Assembly: GCA_934667575.1 (NCBI GenBank)
Contig: CAKUME010000024.1
Coordinates: forward strand, 1-9,614
Direction of reading: 5' to 3'
Length of the DNA: 9,614 nt
From: an uncultured Eubacteriales bacterium
Lineage (GTDB): Bacteria > Bacillota > Clostridia > Oscillospirales > Acutalibacteraceae
In this document: one piece after another, positions 1-7,447 of the stretch
Layout: each line of letters begins with the position of its first letter
Position numbering within the stretch: position 1 is the stretch's first letter
The notes under the pieces: model-generated
Told to the model about the DNA's origin: nothing
Database searches by the model: none
What the model saw: only the letters and a program-made list of their open reading frames with translations
Made by a program: the position numbers and the translations under genes

Positions 1-176
1 GTTTTGTAGCCCGCGATCGCCGAGAGCGAACGCGCGCTGTTGGTGAGCGTGTCGAGCTTTTCGCGCACCCAATACTGCGACACGCTCACGCTGATCACCG
101 CCGCCATAATGGTGAACGTGACCGCAATGATGCCGGAGGAGATCGAAAGGTATTTTTTGAACAGCGAACCCTTCAT
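1..176 (-). CDS. Sensor histidine kinase, N-terminal fragment (runs off left edge)
   Basis: Reading leftwards from the ATG at 174-176 there are 58 open codons to the window edge. The peptide begins MKGSLFKKYLSISSG, followed by a hydrophobic stretch (about residues 9-33, rich in I, V, A, T) and then a polar, charged segment with YWVREKLDTL (about 35-44). A short basic cytoplasmic start, one transmembrane helix and the beginning of an extracytoplasmic sensor domain is the usual beginning of a membrane-bound histidine kinase. Its ATG shares the A at 176 with the TAA stop of the response regulator, so the two are translationally coupled, which is the main reason for the kinase call. The HAMP, DHp and ATPase domains lie outside the window, so the signal sensed cannot be judged. 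It could in principle be another membrane protein, but partner kinase is by far the most likely. Confidence 0.83.
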   Translation of the reverse strand, partial: MKGSLFKKYLSISSGIIAVTFTIMAAVISVSVSQYWVREKLDTLTNSARSLSAIAGYK

Positions 177-865
177 TATTCCTTGACCTCGAATTTATAT
201 CCGACGCCCCACACCGTTTTCAGCTCCCACTGGGGCGACACGCCCTCGAGCTTTTCGCGCAGGCGCTTCACATGCACATCCACCGTGCGCGAATCGCCGT
301 AGTAGTCAAATCCCCACACCTCGTCGAGCAGCTGGTCGCGCGTGAACACGCGGTTCGGGTTGCTCGCCAGGTGATAAATCAGCTCCATCTCCTTGGGCGG
401 GGTGTCGATCTGCTTGCCGTTCACCCGCAGCTCGTAGTTGGTCAGGTTGATCGACAGCTTGTCGTAGTGCACTTCTTTAATGCCGGCGTCGGCGCCCATG
501 CCGCTGCGCCGCAGCACCGCCTTAATGCGCGCCACCACCTCTTTGGCGTCAAACGGCTTCACCACATAGTCGTCGGCGCCCAGCTCCAGCCCCAGCACCT
601 TGTCGAACACTTCGCCCTTGGCGGTGAGCATAATGATCGGGCACTTGGACTCCTTGCGGATCTCGCGGCACACCTGCCAGCCGTCCAGCTCGGGGAGCAT
701 AATGTCGAGCAGGATCAGCGCCGGGTTCTCGCTTTTGAACAGCTCGAGCGCGCGCTTGCCGTCGTTGGCAATCACCACCGAATAGCCCTCTTTTTCGATA
801 TAGAGCCGCAGCAGCTCGCAGATGTTTTTATCGTCGTCCACGACCAAAATTTTTTCATTTGCCAT
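176..865 (-). CDS. OmpR/PhoB-family response regulator
   Basis: A 229-residue DNA-binding response regulator, normal length for the family. The N-terminal receiver domain (about 1-120) has the acidic pocket D10-D12, the phospho-acceptor D54 in LILLDIMLPELDGW, T81 in the LTAK motif and K103 in VVKPF. The C-terminal winged helix (about 130-229) has the family features LTNYELRVNGK, the PKEMELIYHL helix, RDQLLDEVWG and the recognition-helix region SRTVDVHVKRLREKL, ending in KTVWGVGYKF. The frame stays open upstream to 982, but the ATG at 863-865 (MANEKILVV) is chosen because the receiver fold begins there and a GGGGAAGGGGA ribosome binding site lies just upstream. It overlaps the kinase gene by one base. 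Phosphorylated by that kinase, it should bind DNA as a dimer; the regulon is not identifiable. The divergent glycosyltransferase-like gene is one possible target. Confidence 0.96.
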   Translation of the reverse strand: MANEKILVVDDDKNICELLRLYIEKEGYSVVIANDGKRALELFKSENPALILLDIMLPELDGWQVCREIRKESKCPIIMLTAKGEVFDKVLGLELGADDYVVKPFDAKEVVARIKAVLRRSGMGADAGIKEVHYDKLSINLTNYELRVNGKQIDTPPKEMELIYHLASNPNRVFTRDQLLDEVWGFDYYGDSRTVDVHVKRLREKLEGVSPQWELKTVWGVGYKFEVKE

Positions 866-911
866 AATAATATCCCCTTCCCCCGAAAAACCGGTGAAAT
901 CTACTTTATTT

Positions 912-940
912 ATTATAAAACATTTGCGCGCACAAGTGAT
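912..940 (-). promoter_or_regulatory. Probable sigma-A promoter of the two-component operon
   Basis: On the minus strand a perfect -10 hexamer TATAAT lies at 917-912, in an AT-rich patch that stands out from the GC-rich surroundings. At 17-base spacing the -35 position (940-935) reads ATCACT, only 3 of 6 consensus bases, so the promoter may need an activator, possibly autoregulation by the response regulator. Transcription would start near 905, leaving a leader of about 40 bases. Confidence 0.55.
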
Positions 941-966
941 GAATATTTTTTGAAGTTTTGGCGCTA

Positions 967-995
967 TTGCCGCCGCGCGCAAATTGTGCTATAAT
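967..995 (+). promoter_or_regulatory. Extended -10 sigma-A promoter for the membrane glycosyltransferase-like gene
   Basis: The -35 is TTGCCG (967-972, 4 of 6), the spacer is 17 bases, and the -10 is a perfect TATAAT (990-995) preceded by TGC, giving an extended -10 element TGCTATAAT. The expected start is near 1002, about 36 bases before the chosen start codon. It points away from the response regulator promoter; the two -10 elements are about 75 bases apart. Confidence 0.8.
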
Positions 996-1037
996 AAACC
1001 GGAAAACCGCGCATGCGTCGAAGGGAGGATGCAGAAA

Positions 1038-2633
1038 ATGATGAAACACGGCATTGCCGCGCCCCGGCCGCTTCGGCAGCATCTGTCGGCGCTGAGCTGC
1101 ACGCTGTTCGGCGCATTTTTGGCGCTCACGCTCGCCACGCTGCTGCTTGTGCCGCGCACCATTGCGCAGCACTACCCCTCCACGCTGATGGAAACGCCCA
1201 ACATTCTGCTGATCGCGTGGTCGGTGCTGCTGCTGACGGGGGCGGCGGCGCTCTGCCGCCGGGCCGACCGCGCCCAGCGCTACCGAATGCAGGACGCCCG
1301 CGAGCGCAGCTTTCGGCTGCTGCTTTGCGCGGGGTTTGCGCTGATGTTTGTGCTCCAGCGCGCGCTTGCCGACCACATCTATTTTCGCACCGGCTGGGAT
1401 GTGGCCACCATGCACGACCATGCCATGCAGCTCGCGCGCGGCGCCCGCACCGACCTCAACGACTGGTACTACAACACCTACCCCAACAACGTGACGCTCA
1501 CGCACCTGCTGGCGGCGCTTTATCGCCTGGGCGACCGCTTGGGCGCGCCGGAGCAGCTGCTCCTCATTTTTACCAACGCGGCGGTGGGGGGCTCGGTGGT
1601 GCTCGCCGTGCTCTGCGTTTACCGCCTCACACGCAGCCGGTTTGCCGCATGCTTTGCGCTGGCGGTGGGCACGGTGCTCATTGCGCTCTCGCCGTGGGAG
1701 ATTATCCCGTACAGCGACGCGCTGATGATGCCGTTTCCGGTGCTGATGCTGTTTTGCGATTTATATATTCATCCGCGGTGGGTGCGGTATCCGCTCATGA
1801 CCCTGCTCGCGGTAGCCGGATACTATATCAAGCCCACGGCGATGATTCCGCTGATCGCGCTCGCGCTGCTGCGCGCGGTTCCGGCGGCCGCCGATGTGCT
1901 GCGGCGGCGCATTCCGCTGCGTCGGGCGGCGGCGGTGCTGCTGCTGGCGGCGCTGGCGGCCGGCGGCGCCGCCGGGGCGCGCAATTTGCTCATCGGCCCC
2001 GACCGCGCGCGCTTTTCCGACCCGGCGCACTTCACCGCCACCCATTATCTGATGATGGGGCTCAACGACACTACCGACGGCGTATACAGCCACGACGACG
2101 TGGACTATTCATGCAGCTTTTCGGATGTCGCATCGCGCCAGCAAGGCGAATGGGCCGAATTTGTCCGGCGGCTGGGCGAGCTGGGCGTGGGCGGCGTGTT
2201 CAAGCTGTGGACGAAGAAAAACCTCGCCAATTACAACGACGGCACGTTTGCCTGGCTGCGTGAGGGCGGTTTTTTCAGTGTTGTGCCGCAGGACGGCCGA
2301 AAACTGACGCAAACGCTGCGCCGCGCCTATTACTGGGACGCGCAGTACTACACCGGCGCCAGCCGCTACCAAACATTCTGCATGGTGGAGCAAACTGTGT
2401 GGCTCATGGTGCTGCTGGGCGGGGTGTGCGCATGCTTTGGGCGGCTGCGCACGCGCCGGGCCGTTGGCGCACTGGCGCTTTCGCTGTTTGGGGTGAGCCT
2501 GTTTTTGCTGATATTCGAATGCCGCGCGCGCTATTTGTATCCGTTTTCGCCGCTGTATCTTGTGCTGGCGGCAGTGGGCGTGCATTCGCTCGCGCATCGG
2601 GGCGAACGGGATTTGGATGAAGAAGATGAATGA
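1038..2633 (+). CDS. Polytopic membrane protein, GT-C/GT39-like glycosyltransferase
   Basis: A 531-residue protein with about 10-12 hydrophobic helices, starting around residues 19-38, 52-71 and 90-110, and a short acidic tail (GERDLDEEDE). After the third hydrophobic segment lies a loop with YFRTGWDVATMHDHA (Asp near residue 120), followed by DWYYNTYPNNVTLTHLL. In GT-C enzymes an Asp/Glu in the first outer loop is the catalytic or metal-binding residue, so this loop fits the class. Other recognisable segments are PYSDALMMPFP, GYYIKPTAMIPL, a LMMGLN-containing outer loop, and a final FECRARYLYPFSPLY segment like the end of GT39/mannosyltransferase-type proteins of Firmicutes. I infer transfer of a sugar from a polyprenyl-phosphate donor to a cell-surface acceptor; substrate and acceptor are unknown. 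The ATG at 1038 is chosen because AGGGAGG (1022-1028) sits 9 bases before it; the in-frame ATG at 1029 abuts that site. HflX follows 60 bases later with no clear terminator. Confidence 0.72.
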   Translation: MMKHGIAAPRPLRQHLSALSCTLFGAFLALTLATLLLVPRTIAQHYPSTLMETPNILLIAWSVLLLTGAAALCRRADRAQRYRMQDARERSFRLLLCAGFALMFVLQRALADHIYFRTGWDVATMHDHAMQLARGARTDLNDWYYNTYPNNVTLTHLLAALYRLGDRLGAPEQLLLIFTNAAVGGSVVLAVLCVYRLTRSRFAACFALAVGTVLIALSPWEIIPYSDALMMPFPVLMLFCDLYIHPRWVRYPLMTLLAVAGYYIKPTAMIPLIALALLRAVPAAADVLRRRIPLRRAAAVLLLAALAAGGAAGARNLLIGPDRARFSDPAHFTATHYLMMGLNDTTDGVYSHDDVDYSCSFSDVASRQQGEWAEFVRRLGELGVGGVFKLWTKKNLANYNDGTFAWLREGGFFSVVPQDGRKLTQTLRRAYYWDAQYYTGASRYQTFCMVEQTVWLMVLLGGVCACFGRLRTRRAVGALALSLFGVSLFLLIFECRARYLYPFSPLYLVLAAVGVHSLAHRGERDLDEEDE

Positions 2634-2693
2634 TCGTGCAGGCGCGCACACGATGTGGACGCACCGAAAAAACGGAAATGGGAGGAAAAACAC

Positions 2694-3952
<1,259 letters not shown>

Positions 3953-3956
<4 letters not shown>

Positions 3957-3981
3957 CAACGGCGGGCAAATCAAGTATAAT
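3953..3981 (+). promoter_or_regulatory. Perfect-consensus sigma-A promoter overlapping the hflX stop codon
   Basis: TTGACA (3953-3958), a 17-base spacer and TATAAT (3976-3981) match the vegetative consensus at all 12 positions with ideal spacing. The TGA inside TTGACA (3954-3956) is the hflX stop codon. Transcription should start near 3988 at the A-run and proceed into the structured leader and the Lrp-type regulator. Confidence 0.9.
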
Positions 3982-3984
3982 ATC

Positions 3985-4052
3985 AAAAAAGCGGCAGGTG
4001 GTTGCCCGGGCGCGATCCAAGGCCCGGGCACGGCGCTTGAACCCGCTTTTTT
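3985..4052 (+). promoter_or_regulatory. Structured 5' leader with nested stems and U-run (possible attenuator, terminator or small RNA)
   Basis: Two nested inverted repeats are exact. The outer stem pairs AAAAAAGCGG (3985-3994) with CCGCTTTTTT (4043-4052). The inner stem pairs TGCCCGGGC (4003-4011) with GCCCGGGCA (4022-4030) around a 10-base loop. The right outer arm ends in a six-T run, as in an intrinsic terminator, followed by further T-rich sequence to 4070. An RNA from the promoter just upstream starting near 3988 would still contain AAAGCGG, so it can form the structure; termination would give an RNA of about 65 nt. An alternative pairing of GGTT (4000-4003) with AACC (4040-4043) competes with both stems. 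It may terminate hflX transcripts, attenuate the downstream operon, or both. I do not recognise it as a known riboswitch class. Confidence 0.55.
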
Positions 4053-4091
4053 ATCATTCTTTTATTTTTTACGAAAGGAAGGAACTTCATC

Positions 4092-4574
4092 ATGCAGGAA
4101 AAAATCTTGAAGCTGTTGGAAGCAAACGCACGGCTGAGCAATCATGAGCTCGCCGTGATGCTGGGCGTTACCGAGGAGGAGGCCGCGGCGGCAGTGGCGT
4201 CGCTCGAAAAATCCGGCGCCATCCAGGGCTACCGCGCCGTGGTGGATTGGGATCAGGTGGACCCCGCTCATGTGACCGCGCTCATCGAGCTCAAAATTTC
4301 GCCGCGCAAGGACACCGGCTTTGACGACGTGGCCAAGCGCATTATGGAGCTGGAAGAAGTGGACAGCGTATATCTGATGTCCGGCTCATACGACCTGCTG
4401 GTGGAGATCAACGGCAAGTCGCTCCAGGAGGTCGCCATGTTTGTGGCGCGCAGCCTTTCCACCATTGATGGCGTGCTCTCCACGGCCACGTCGTTCCTGC
4501 TCAAAAAATATAAGGACCACGGCACGCGCATGGGCGGCGAAAGCGATCCGGACAAAAGGAGCATGGTACTGTGA
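4092..4574 (+). CDS. Lrp/AsnC-family transcriptional regulator
   Basis: A 160-residue protein of typical Lrp/AsnC length. An N-terminal winged helix-turn-helix (about 1-50; LSNHELAVMLGVTEEEAAAAV, then the wing LEKSGAIQGYRAVVD) binds DNA. A RAM/ligand-binding domain follows (about 65-140), with the beta-alpha-beta pattern VTALIELKISP, SVYLMSGSYDLLVEI and the closing VLSTATSFLLKKYK. The family assembles into dimers and octamers and usually responds to amino acids. AAAGGAAGGA (4075-4084) is the ribosome binding site. The gene overlaps the following aminotransferase by 4 bases, the same pairing as Bacillus subtilis alaR-alaT (yugG-yugH), where the regulator controls its own aminotransferase operon. 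I therefore infer an AlaR-like role, but orthology is not proven. The leader hairpin region upstream includes two copies of the palindrome GCCCGGGC that could equally be operators. Confidence 0.93.
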   Translation: MQEKILKLLEANARLSNHELAVMLGVTEEEAAAAVASLEKSGAIQGYRAVVDWDQVDPAHVTALIELKISPRKDTGFDDVAKRIMELEEVDSVYLMSGSYDLLVEINGKSLQEVAMFVARSLSTIDGVLSTATSFLLKKYKDHGTRMGGESDPDKRSMVL

Positions 4575-5743
4575 TAGACTATAATTCCGTGATGAGCCGA
4601 CGCATTCAGGAAGTGAAGCCCTCGGGCATTCGGCGGTTCTTTGACTTGGCCAACGGCATGGACGAGGTGATCTCGCTGAGCATTGGCGAGCCCGATTTTG
4701 CCACCCCGTGGCACATTCGCCGCGCCGCGATTGATTCCATTGAAAAAGGCCGCACCTTTTATTCGCCCAACCGCGGGTTTGCCGAGCTGCTGCGCGGCAT
4801 TTCGGACTATTTTGACCGCCGCTTTCATCTGCGCTACGACCCCGAAACCGAAATTCTGGTCACGGTGGGCGGCTCCGAGGCCATCGACTGCGGCATCCGC
4901 ACGCTGATCGAGCCGGGCGACGAGGTGCTCATTCCGCAGCCGAGCTTTGTGTGCTACGAGCCGCTCACGCAAATGGCGGGGGGCGTTCCGGTGCCGCTGG
5001 TCACACGCGCAAGCGACAGCTTCCGCATCACGCCCGAGTCGCTGCGCGCGGCCATCACTCCCAAAACCAAGCTGCTCATTCTGCCTTATCCAAACAACCC
5101 CACCGGCGGCGTGATGCGCCGCGAACACCTGGAATCCGTTGCCGCCGTGCTGCGCGAAACCAATGTGATGGTGCTGTCGGACGAAATTTATGCCGAGCTG
5201 ACCTACGGCCACACGCCGCATGTGTCGATCGCATCCATCGACGGTATGCGCGAGCGCACGGTGGTCATCAACGGTTTTTCCAAAGCGTTTGCAATGACCG
5301 GCTGGCGGCTCGGCTATGCGCTCGGCCCCGCGCCGATTATCAAAATGATGACCAAGCTGCACCAGTTCGGCATTATGAGCGCGCCCACCACCGCGCAGTA
5401 CGGCGCGATCGAAGCGATGAAAAACGGCGACATTGACATTGAAAATATGCGCTGCGAATACGATATGCGCCGCCGCCTGATCGTGGAGGGGCTGCGCAAT
5501 ATGGGGCTCGACTGCTTTGAGCCCGAGGGCGCGTTCTATGTGTTTCCGAGCATTCAGAGCACCGGCCTCAGCTCCGAAGAATTCTGCACCCGCCTGCTCA
5601 AGGACGAGCACGTTGCGGTGGTGCCGGGCAATGCGTTCGGCGCATGCGGCGAGGGCTTTGTGCGCATTTCGTATTCCTATTCGCTCAAGCACATCAACGA
5701 AGCGCTCGCGCGCATGGAGCGGTTTGTGCACGGCAGCCGCTGA
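4571..5743 (+). CDS. PLP-dependent class I/II aminotransferase (AlaT/PatA-like)
   Basis: A 390-residue fold-type I aminotransferase of normal length. Visible landmarks are SIGEPDFATP near the N-terminus (substrate binding), PYPNNPTGG (172-180, with the conserved Asn), SDEIYAEL (203-210; D204 and Y207 contact PLP), the Schiff-base lysine K238 in GFSKAFAMTGWRLGY, and the carboxylate-binding R365 in FVRISYS. These place it in the aspartate-aminotransferase superfamily, subgroup with PatA/AlaT/AspC-like enzymes. The amino-donor preference is not readable from sequence; alanine is suggested by the AlaR/AlaT-like gene pair. Translation starts at GTG 4571, which overlaps the TGA of the regulator (GTGA) and has AGGAG 9 bases upstream (4557-4561); the ATG at 4592 lacks such a site. 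ispE follows after 16 bases, so one transcript probably carries all three. Confidence 0.94.
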   Translation: MIDYNSVMSRRIQEVKPSGIRRFFDLANGMDEVISLSIGEPDFATPWHIRRAAIDSIEKGRTFYSPNRGFAELLRGISDYFDRRFHLRYDPETEILVTVGGSEAIDCGIRTLIEPGDEVLIPQPSFVCYEPLTQMAGGVPVPLVTRASDSFRITPESLRAAITPKTKLLILPYPNNPTGGVMRREHLESVAAVLRETNVMVLSDEIYAELTYGHTPHVSIASIDGMRERTVVINGFSKAFAMTGWRLGYALGPAPIIKMMTKLHQFGIMSAPTTAQYGAIEAMKNGDIDIENMRCEYDMRRRLIVEGLRNMGLDCFEPEGAFYVFPSIQSTGLSSEEFCTRLLKDEHVAVVPGNAFGACGEGFVRISYSYSLKHINEALARMERFVHGSR

Positions 5744-5759
5744 GCAGGGAGGGACGCGG

Positions 5760-6644
5760 ATGAATGAAATTAAGGTGCGCGCCTACGCCAAGCTCAACCT
5801 CACGCTGGACATTCTGGGCCGCCGCGCCGACGGCTACCATGACCTCGCAACGGTCATGCAGTCGGTTTCGCTGCACGACACGCTCAAGGCCGTGCGCACG
5901 GTGAATCCGGGCGTGGCGGTCTACACCAGCCGCCCGGATGTGCCGAGCAACGAAAAAAGCCTGATTCGCCGCGCGGCCAATGCATTTTTTGCCCGCACCG
6001 GCATTTCGGACGGCGTGCGGTTGATGCTCGAAAGCCGCATTCCCATGCAGGCCGGGCTGGGCGGCGGCAGCGCCGACGCCGCCGCCGCGCTCACCGCGCT
6101 CAACCGGCTGTTTGGCGCGGGGCTGAGCGATGCGCAGCTGGCCGAGCTGGGGCTGACGCTGGGCGCGGACGTACCGTTCTGCTTGGTTGGCGGCACGCAG
6201 CTGGCCGAGGGCGTGGGCGAACGGCTCCATCCGCTGCCGCCGCTGCCGGACTGCTGCCTGGTGCTGCTCAAACCGGAGGCGGGCGCCGCCACCGCAGAGC
6301 AATATGCCCGCGCCGACGCTCTGCCCCGCCTGCCGCATCCCTCGGCCCGGCGGATGGAACAGGCGCTTGCGCACGGCGAGCTGCGTGAGATCGCGGGCAG
6401 CTTGGGCAATTCATTTGAGGCCGTGATCGGGCTGCGATGCGTGGCGCAATGCCGCGAATTTTTGTGCGCGCACGGCGCACTTGGCGCGTGCATGACCGGC
6501 AGCGGCTCCACGGTGTTCGGCCTGTTCAACGACGAACGCGCCGCGCGCGAGGCCGCCGCCCAAGCCATGACGGCACTGCCCGGCGCGCAGGTGTTCGTGA
6601 GCCGCCCGGTGGGGGCCGGCTGCGCGGTGGCGGAAGAACAATAA
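5760..6644 (+). CDS. ispE: 4-diphosphocytidyl-2-C-methyl-D-erythritol kinase
   Basis: A 294-residue GHMP kinase of usual IspE length. It phosphorylates CDP-methylerythritol at the 2-hydroxyl using ATP, the fourth enzyme of the MEP pathway to IPP and DMAPP in the cytosol. The N-terminus has AYAKLNLTLDILGRRADGYH with the catalytic lysine K11 and the substrate-site YHDL. The ATP-binding motif is PMQAGLGGGSADAAAAL (95-111). The catalytic Asp is D137 in LGADVPFCLVGG, and the third GHMP motif is MTGSGSTVFGLF (245-256). The frame extends upstream into the aminotransferase gene, but the ATG at 5760 is the start: it precedes the conserved AKLNL segment and has GGGAGGG (5747-5753) 6 bases before it. 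It is the last gene of the operon; the terminator-like hairpin in front of spoIIR lies about 60 bases downstream. Confidence 0.97.
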   Translation: MNEIKVRAYAKLNLTLDILGRRADGYHDLATVMQSVSLHDTLKAVRTVNPGVAVYTSRPDVPSNEKSLIRRAANAFFARTGISDGVRLMLESRIPMQAGLGGGSADAAAALTALNRLFGAGLSDAQLAELGLTLGADVPFCLVGGTQLAEGVGERLHPLPPLPDCCLVLLKPEAGAATAEQYARADALPRLPHPSARRMEQALAHGELREIAGSLGNSFEAVIGLRCVAQCREFLCAHGALGACMTGSGSTVFGLFNDERAAREAAAQAMTALPGAQVFVSRPVGAGCAVAEEQ

Positions 6645-6686
6645 AGGCATCCGGCTGCCCGCGCAAAAAAATCTTGGTCGGCACCC

Positions 6687-6716
6687 GTATAAAATCATTT
6701 GGACCGCCTCATACTT
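6687..6716 (+). promoter_or_regulatory. Sigma-F/sigma-G-type (forespore) promoter of spoIIR
   Basis: GTATA (6687-6691) and CATACTT (6710-6716) are separated by 18 bases. This fits the forespore consensus known from Bacillus: -35 GYATA or GMATR, and -10 core CATWMTA (6 of 7 here). The GG that sigma-F favours upstream of the -10 core is absent, so by sequence alone it is closer to the sigma-G form, although spoIIR is a sigma-F gene in Bacillus. The expected start is near 6723. The position, directly in front of a known forespore gene, makes chance unlikely. Confidence 0.75.
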
Positions 6717-6751
6717 TCGGCAGCAAACGAAAGAAAGGGCGGTCGATTTTT
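6702..6751 (+). terminator. Terminator-like double hairpin overlapping the spoIIR promoter and ribosome binding site
   Basis: The outer stem pairs GACCGCCT (6702-6709) with GGGCGGTC (6737-6744; 7 Watson-Crick pairs plus one G-U). Inside it, CTTTCG (6714-6719) pairs with CGAAAG (6728-6733) around an 8-base loop. Two bases after the outer stem is a run of five T (6747-6751) that ends at the spoIIR ATG. It can act as an intrinsic terminator for the ispE operon. The 3' arms contain the spoIIR ribosome binding site (GAAAGGGCGG region, 6733-6742). An RNA begun at the forespore promoter near 6723 lacks both 5' arms and cannot form it. Confidence 0.7.
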
Positions 6752-7372
6752 ATGCGGCACAAAGGACTTCGGCGATTGGAATGCGCACTGCTCGCGGCGC
6801 TGGTGATCTCGCTGGGCGCATCGGCGGTGCCGGTGGCGCGCAGCTGCGAGCAGATCAGCGACCGGGTGATTCGGCTGCACATTTTGGCCAATTCGGATTC
6901 GGCCGCCGATCAGACCGAAAAGCTGCGCGTGCGCGACCGGGTGCTGCGCGAAGCCACCGAATGGGCCGACGGCGCACAAAACCGCGCCGAGGCCGAAGCC
7001 GCCATTGCCGACGCGCTACCCGAGATCGAACGCGCCGCGCAGGCACAGCTGCGCGCCGACGGCTGCGACACCACGGTGCACGCCGAGCTCACCGACATGT
7101 ACTTCACCGCGCGCACTTATCCATCCGGCACGCTGCCCGCCGGCACCTACCGCGCGCTGCGGCTGACCATTGGCGCGGGGCGCGGCCACAACTGGTGGTG
7201 CGTGGTGTTTCCGCCGGTGTGCGTGGCGGCGGCGGCCGACAGCCCCGCAATGGACGATGTGCTCACGCCCGGCCAGCTCGACATTGTGGAGCATCCCGGC
7301 CGCTACCGCGTGCGGCTCAAGGTGGTGGAGTGGTGGGCGCAGCTGCGCGCATGGATCGCGCCGCACGAATAA
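6752..7372 (+). CDS. spoIIR: Stage II sporulation protein R
   Basis: A 206-residue protein, close to the usual length. The N-terminus is a signal peptide or anchor (basic MRHKGLRR, then a hydrophobic core around 11-27), so it is exported from the forespore. The conserved segments are VIRLHILANSDSAADQ (about 39-54) with KLRVRDRVL after it, MYFTARTYPSGTLPAGTYRALR in the middle, and GHNWWCVVFPPVC (145-157), which is the family's hallmark. SpoIIR is made in the forespore under sigma-F and signals across the septum to trigger SpoIIGA cleavage of pro-sigma-E in the mother cell. The ATG at 6752 is chosen over a longer upstream frame that would run through ispE and lacks a signal peptide; GGCGG lies 9 bases before it. 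The gene is alone between two vegetative operons and has its own promoter. No terminator is apparent after it. Confidence 0.96.
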   Translation: MRHKGLRRLECALLAALVISLGASAVPVARSCEQISDRVIRLHILANSDSAADQTEKLRVRDRVLREATEWADGAQNRAEAEAAIADALPEIERAAQAQLRADGCDTTVHAELTDMYFTARTYPSGTLPAGTYRALRLTIGAGRGHNWWCVVFPPVCVAAAADSPAMDDVLTPGQLDIVEHPGRYRVRLKVVEWWAQLRAWIAPHE

Positions 7373-7396
7373 ATGTGCAAATCTCTGCGCGCCGTA

Positions 7397-7425
7397 TTGA
7401 CAATCCCGCCGATTCATGATATAAT
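7397..7425 (+). promoter_or_regulatory. Perfect-consensus, extended -10 sigma-A promoter of the iscS-iscU operon
   Basis: TTGACA (7397-7402), 17-base spacer and TATAAT (7420-7425) match consensus fully, and TGA just before the -10 adds an extended -10 element. The start is expected near 7432. Such strength suggests either high expression or control by a repressor; see the adjacent palindrome at 7448-7465. Confidence 0.9.
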
Positions 7426-7447
7426 CCCCATGGTTAAAGTAGGAATT

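Noticed and set aside
866..982. N-terminal extension of the response regulator (upstream start at 982)
   Set aside because: The extra 39 residues precede the receiver fold, run through the AT-rich promoter region, and the ATG at 865 has a good ribosome binding site.
2633..2654. Inverted repeat ATCGTG/CACGAT between the membrane protein and hflX
   Set aside because: Only a 6-bp stem with a 10-base loop and no T-run, so it does not support a terminator; co-transcription remains likely.
4268..5731. Long open frame (487 codons) on the minus strand opposite the aminotransferase
   Set aside because: It mirrors the aminotransferase gene with low-complexity His/Arg/Ala composition. The same applies to the antisense frame at 2745-4031 opposite hflX and the one at 272-994 opposite the response regulator.
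6645..6680. Weak hairpin GGCA/TGCC just after ispE as its terminator
   Set aside because: The stem is only 4 bp and an A-run, not a T-run, follows on the plus strand; the double hairpin at 6702-6751 is a much better terminator candidate.
6674..6693. Possible sigma-A promoter upstream of spoIIR (TTGGTC and TATAAA)
   Set aside because: The spacing between the hexamers is only 8 bases, and the same TATAA-containing sequence is better explained as the forespore -35 GTATA.
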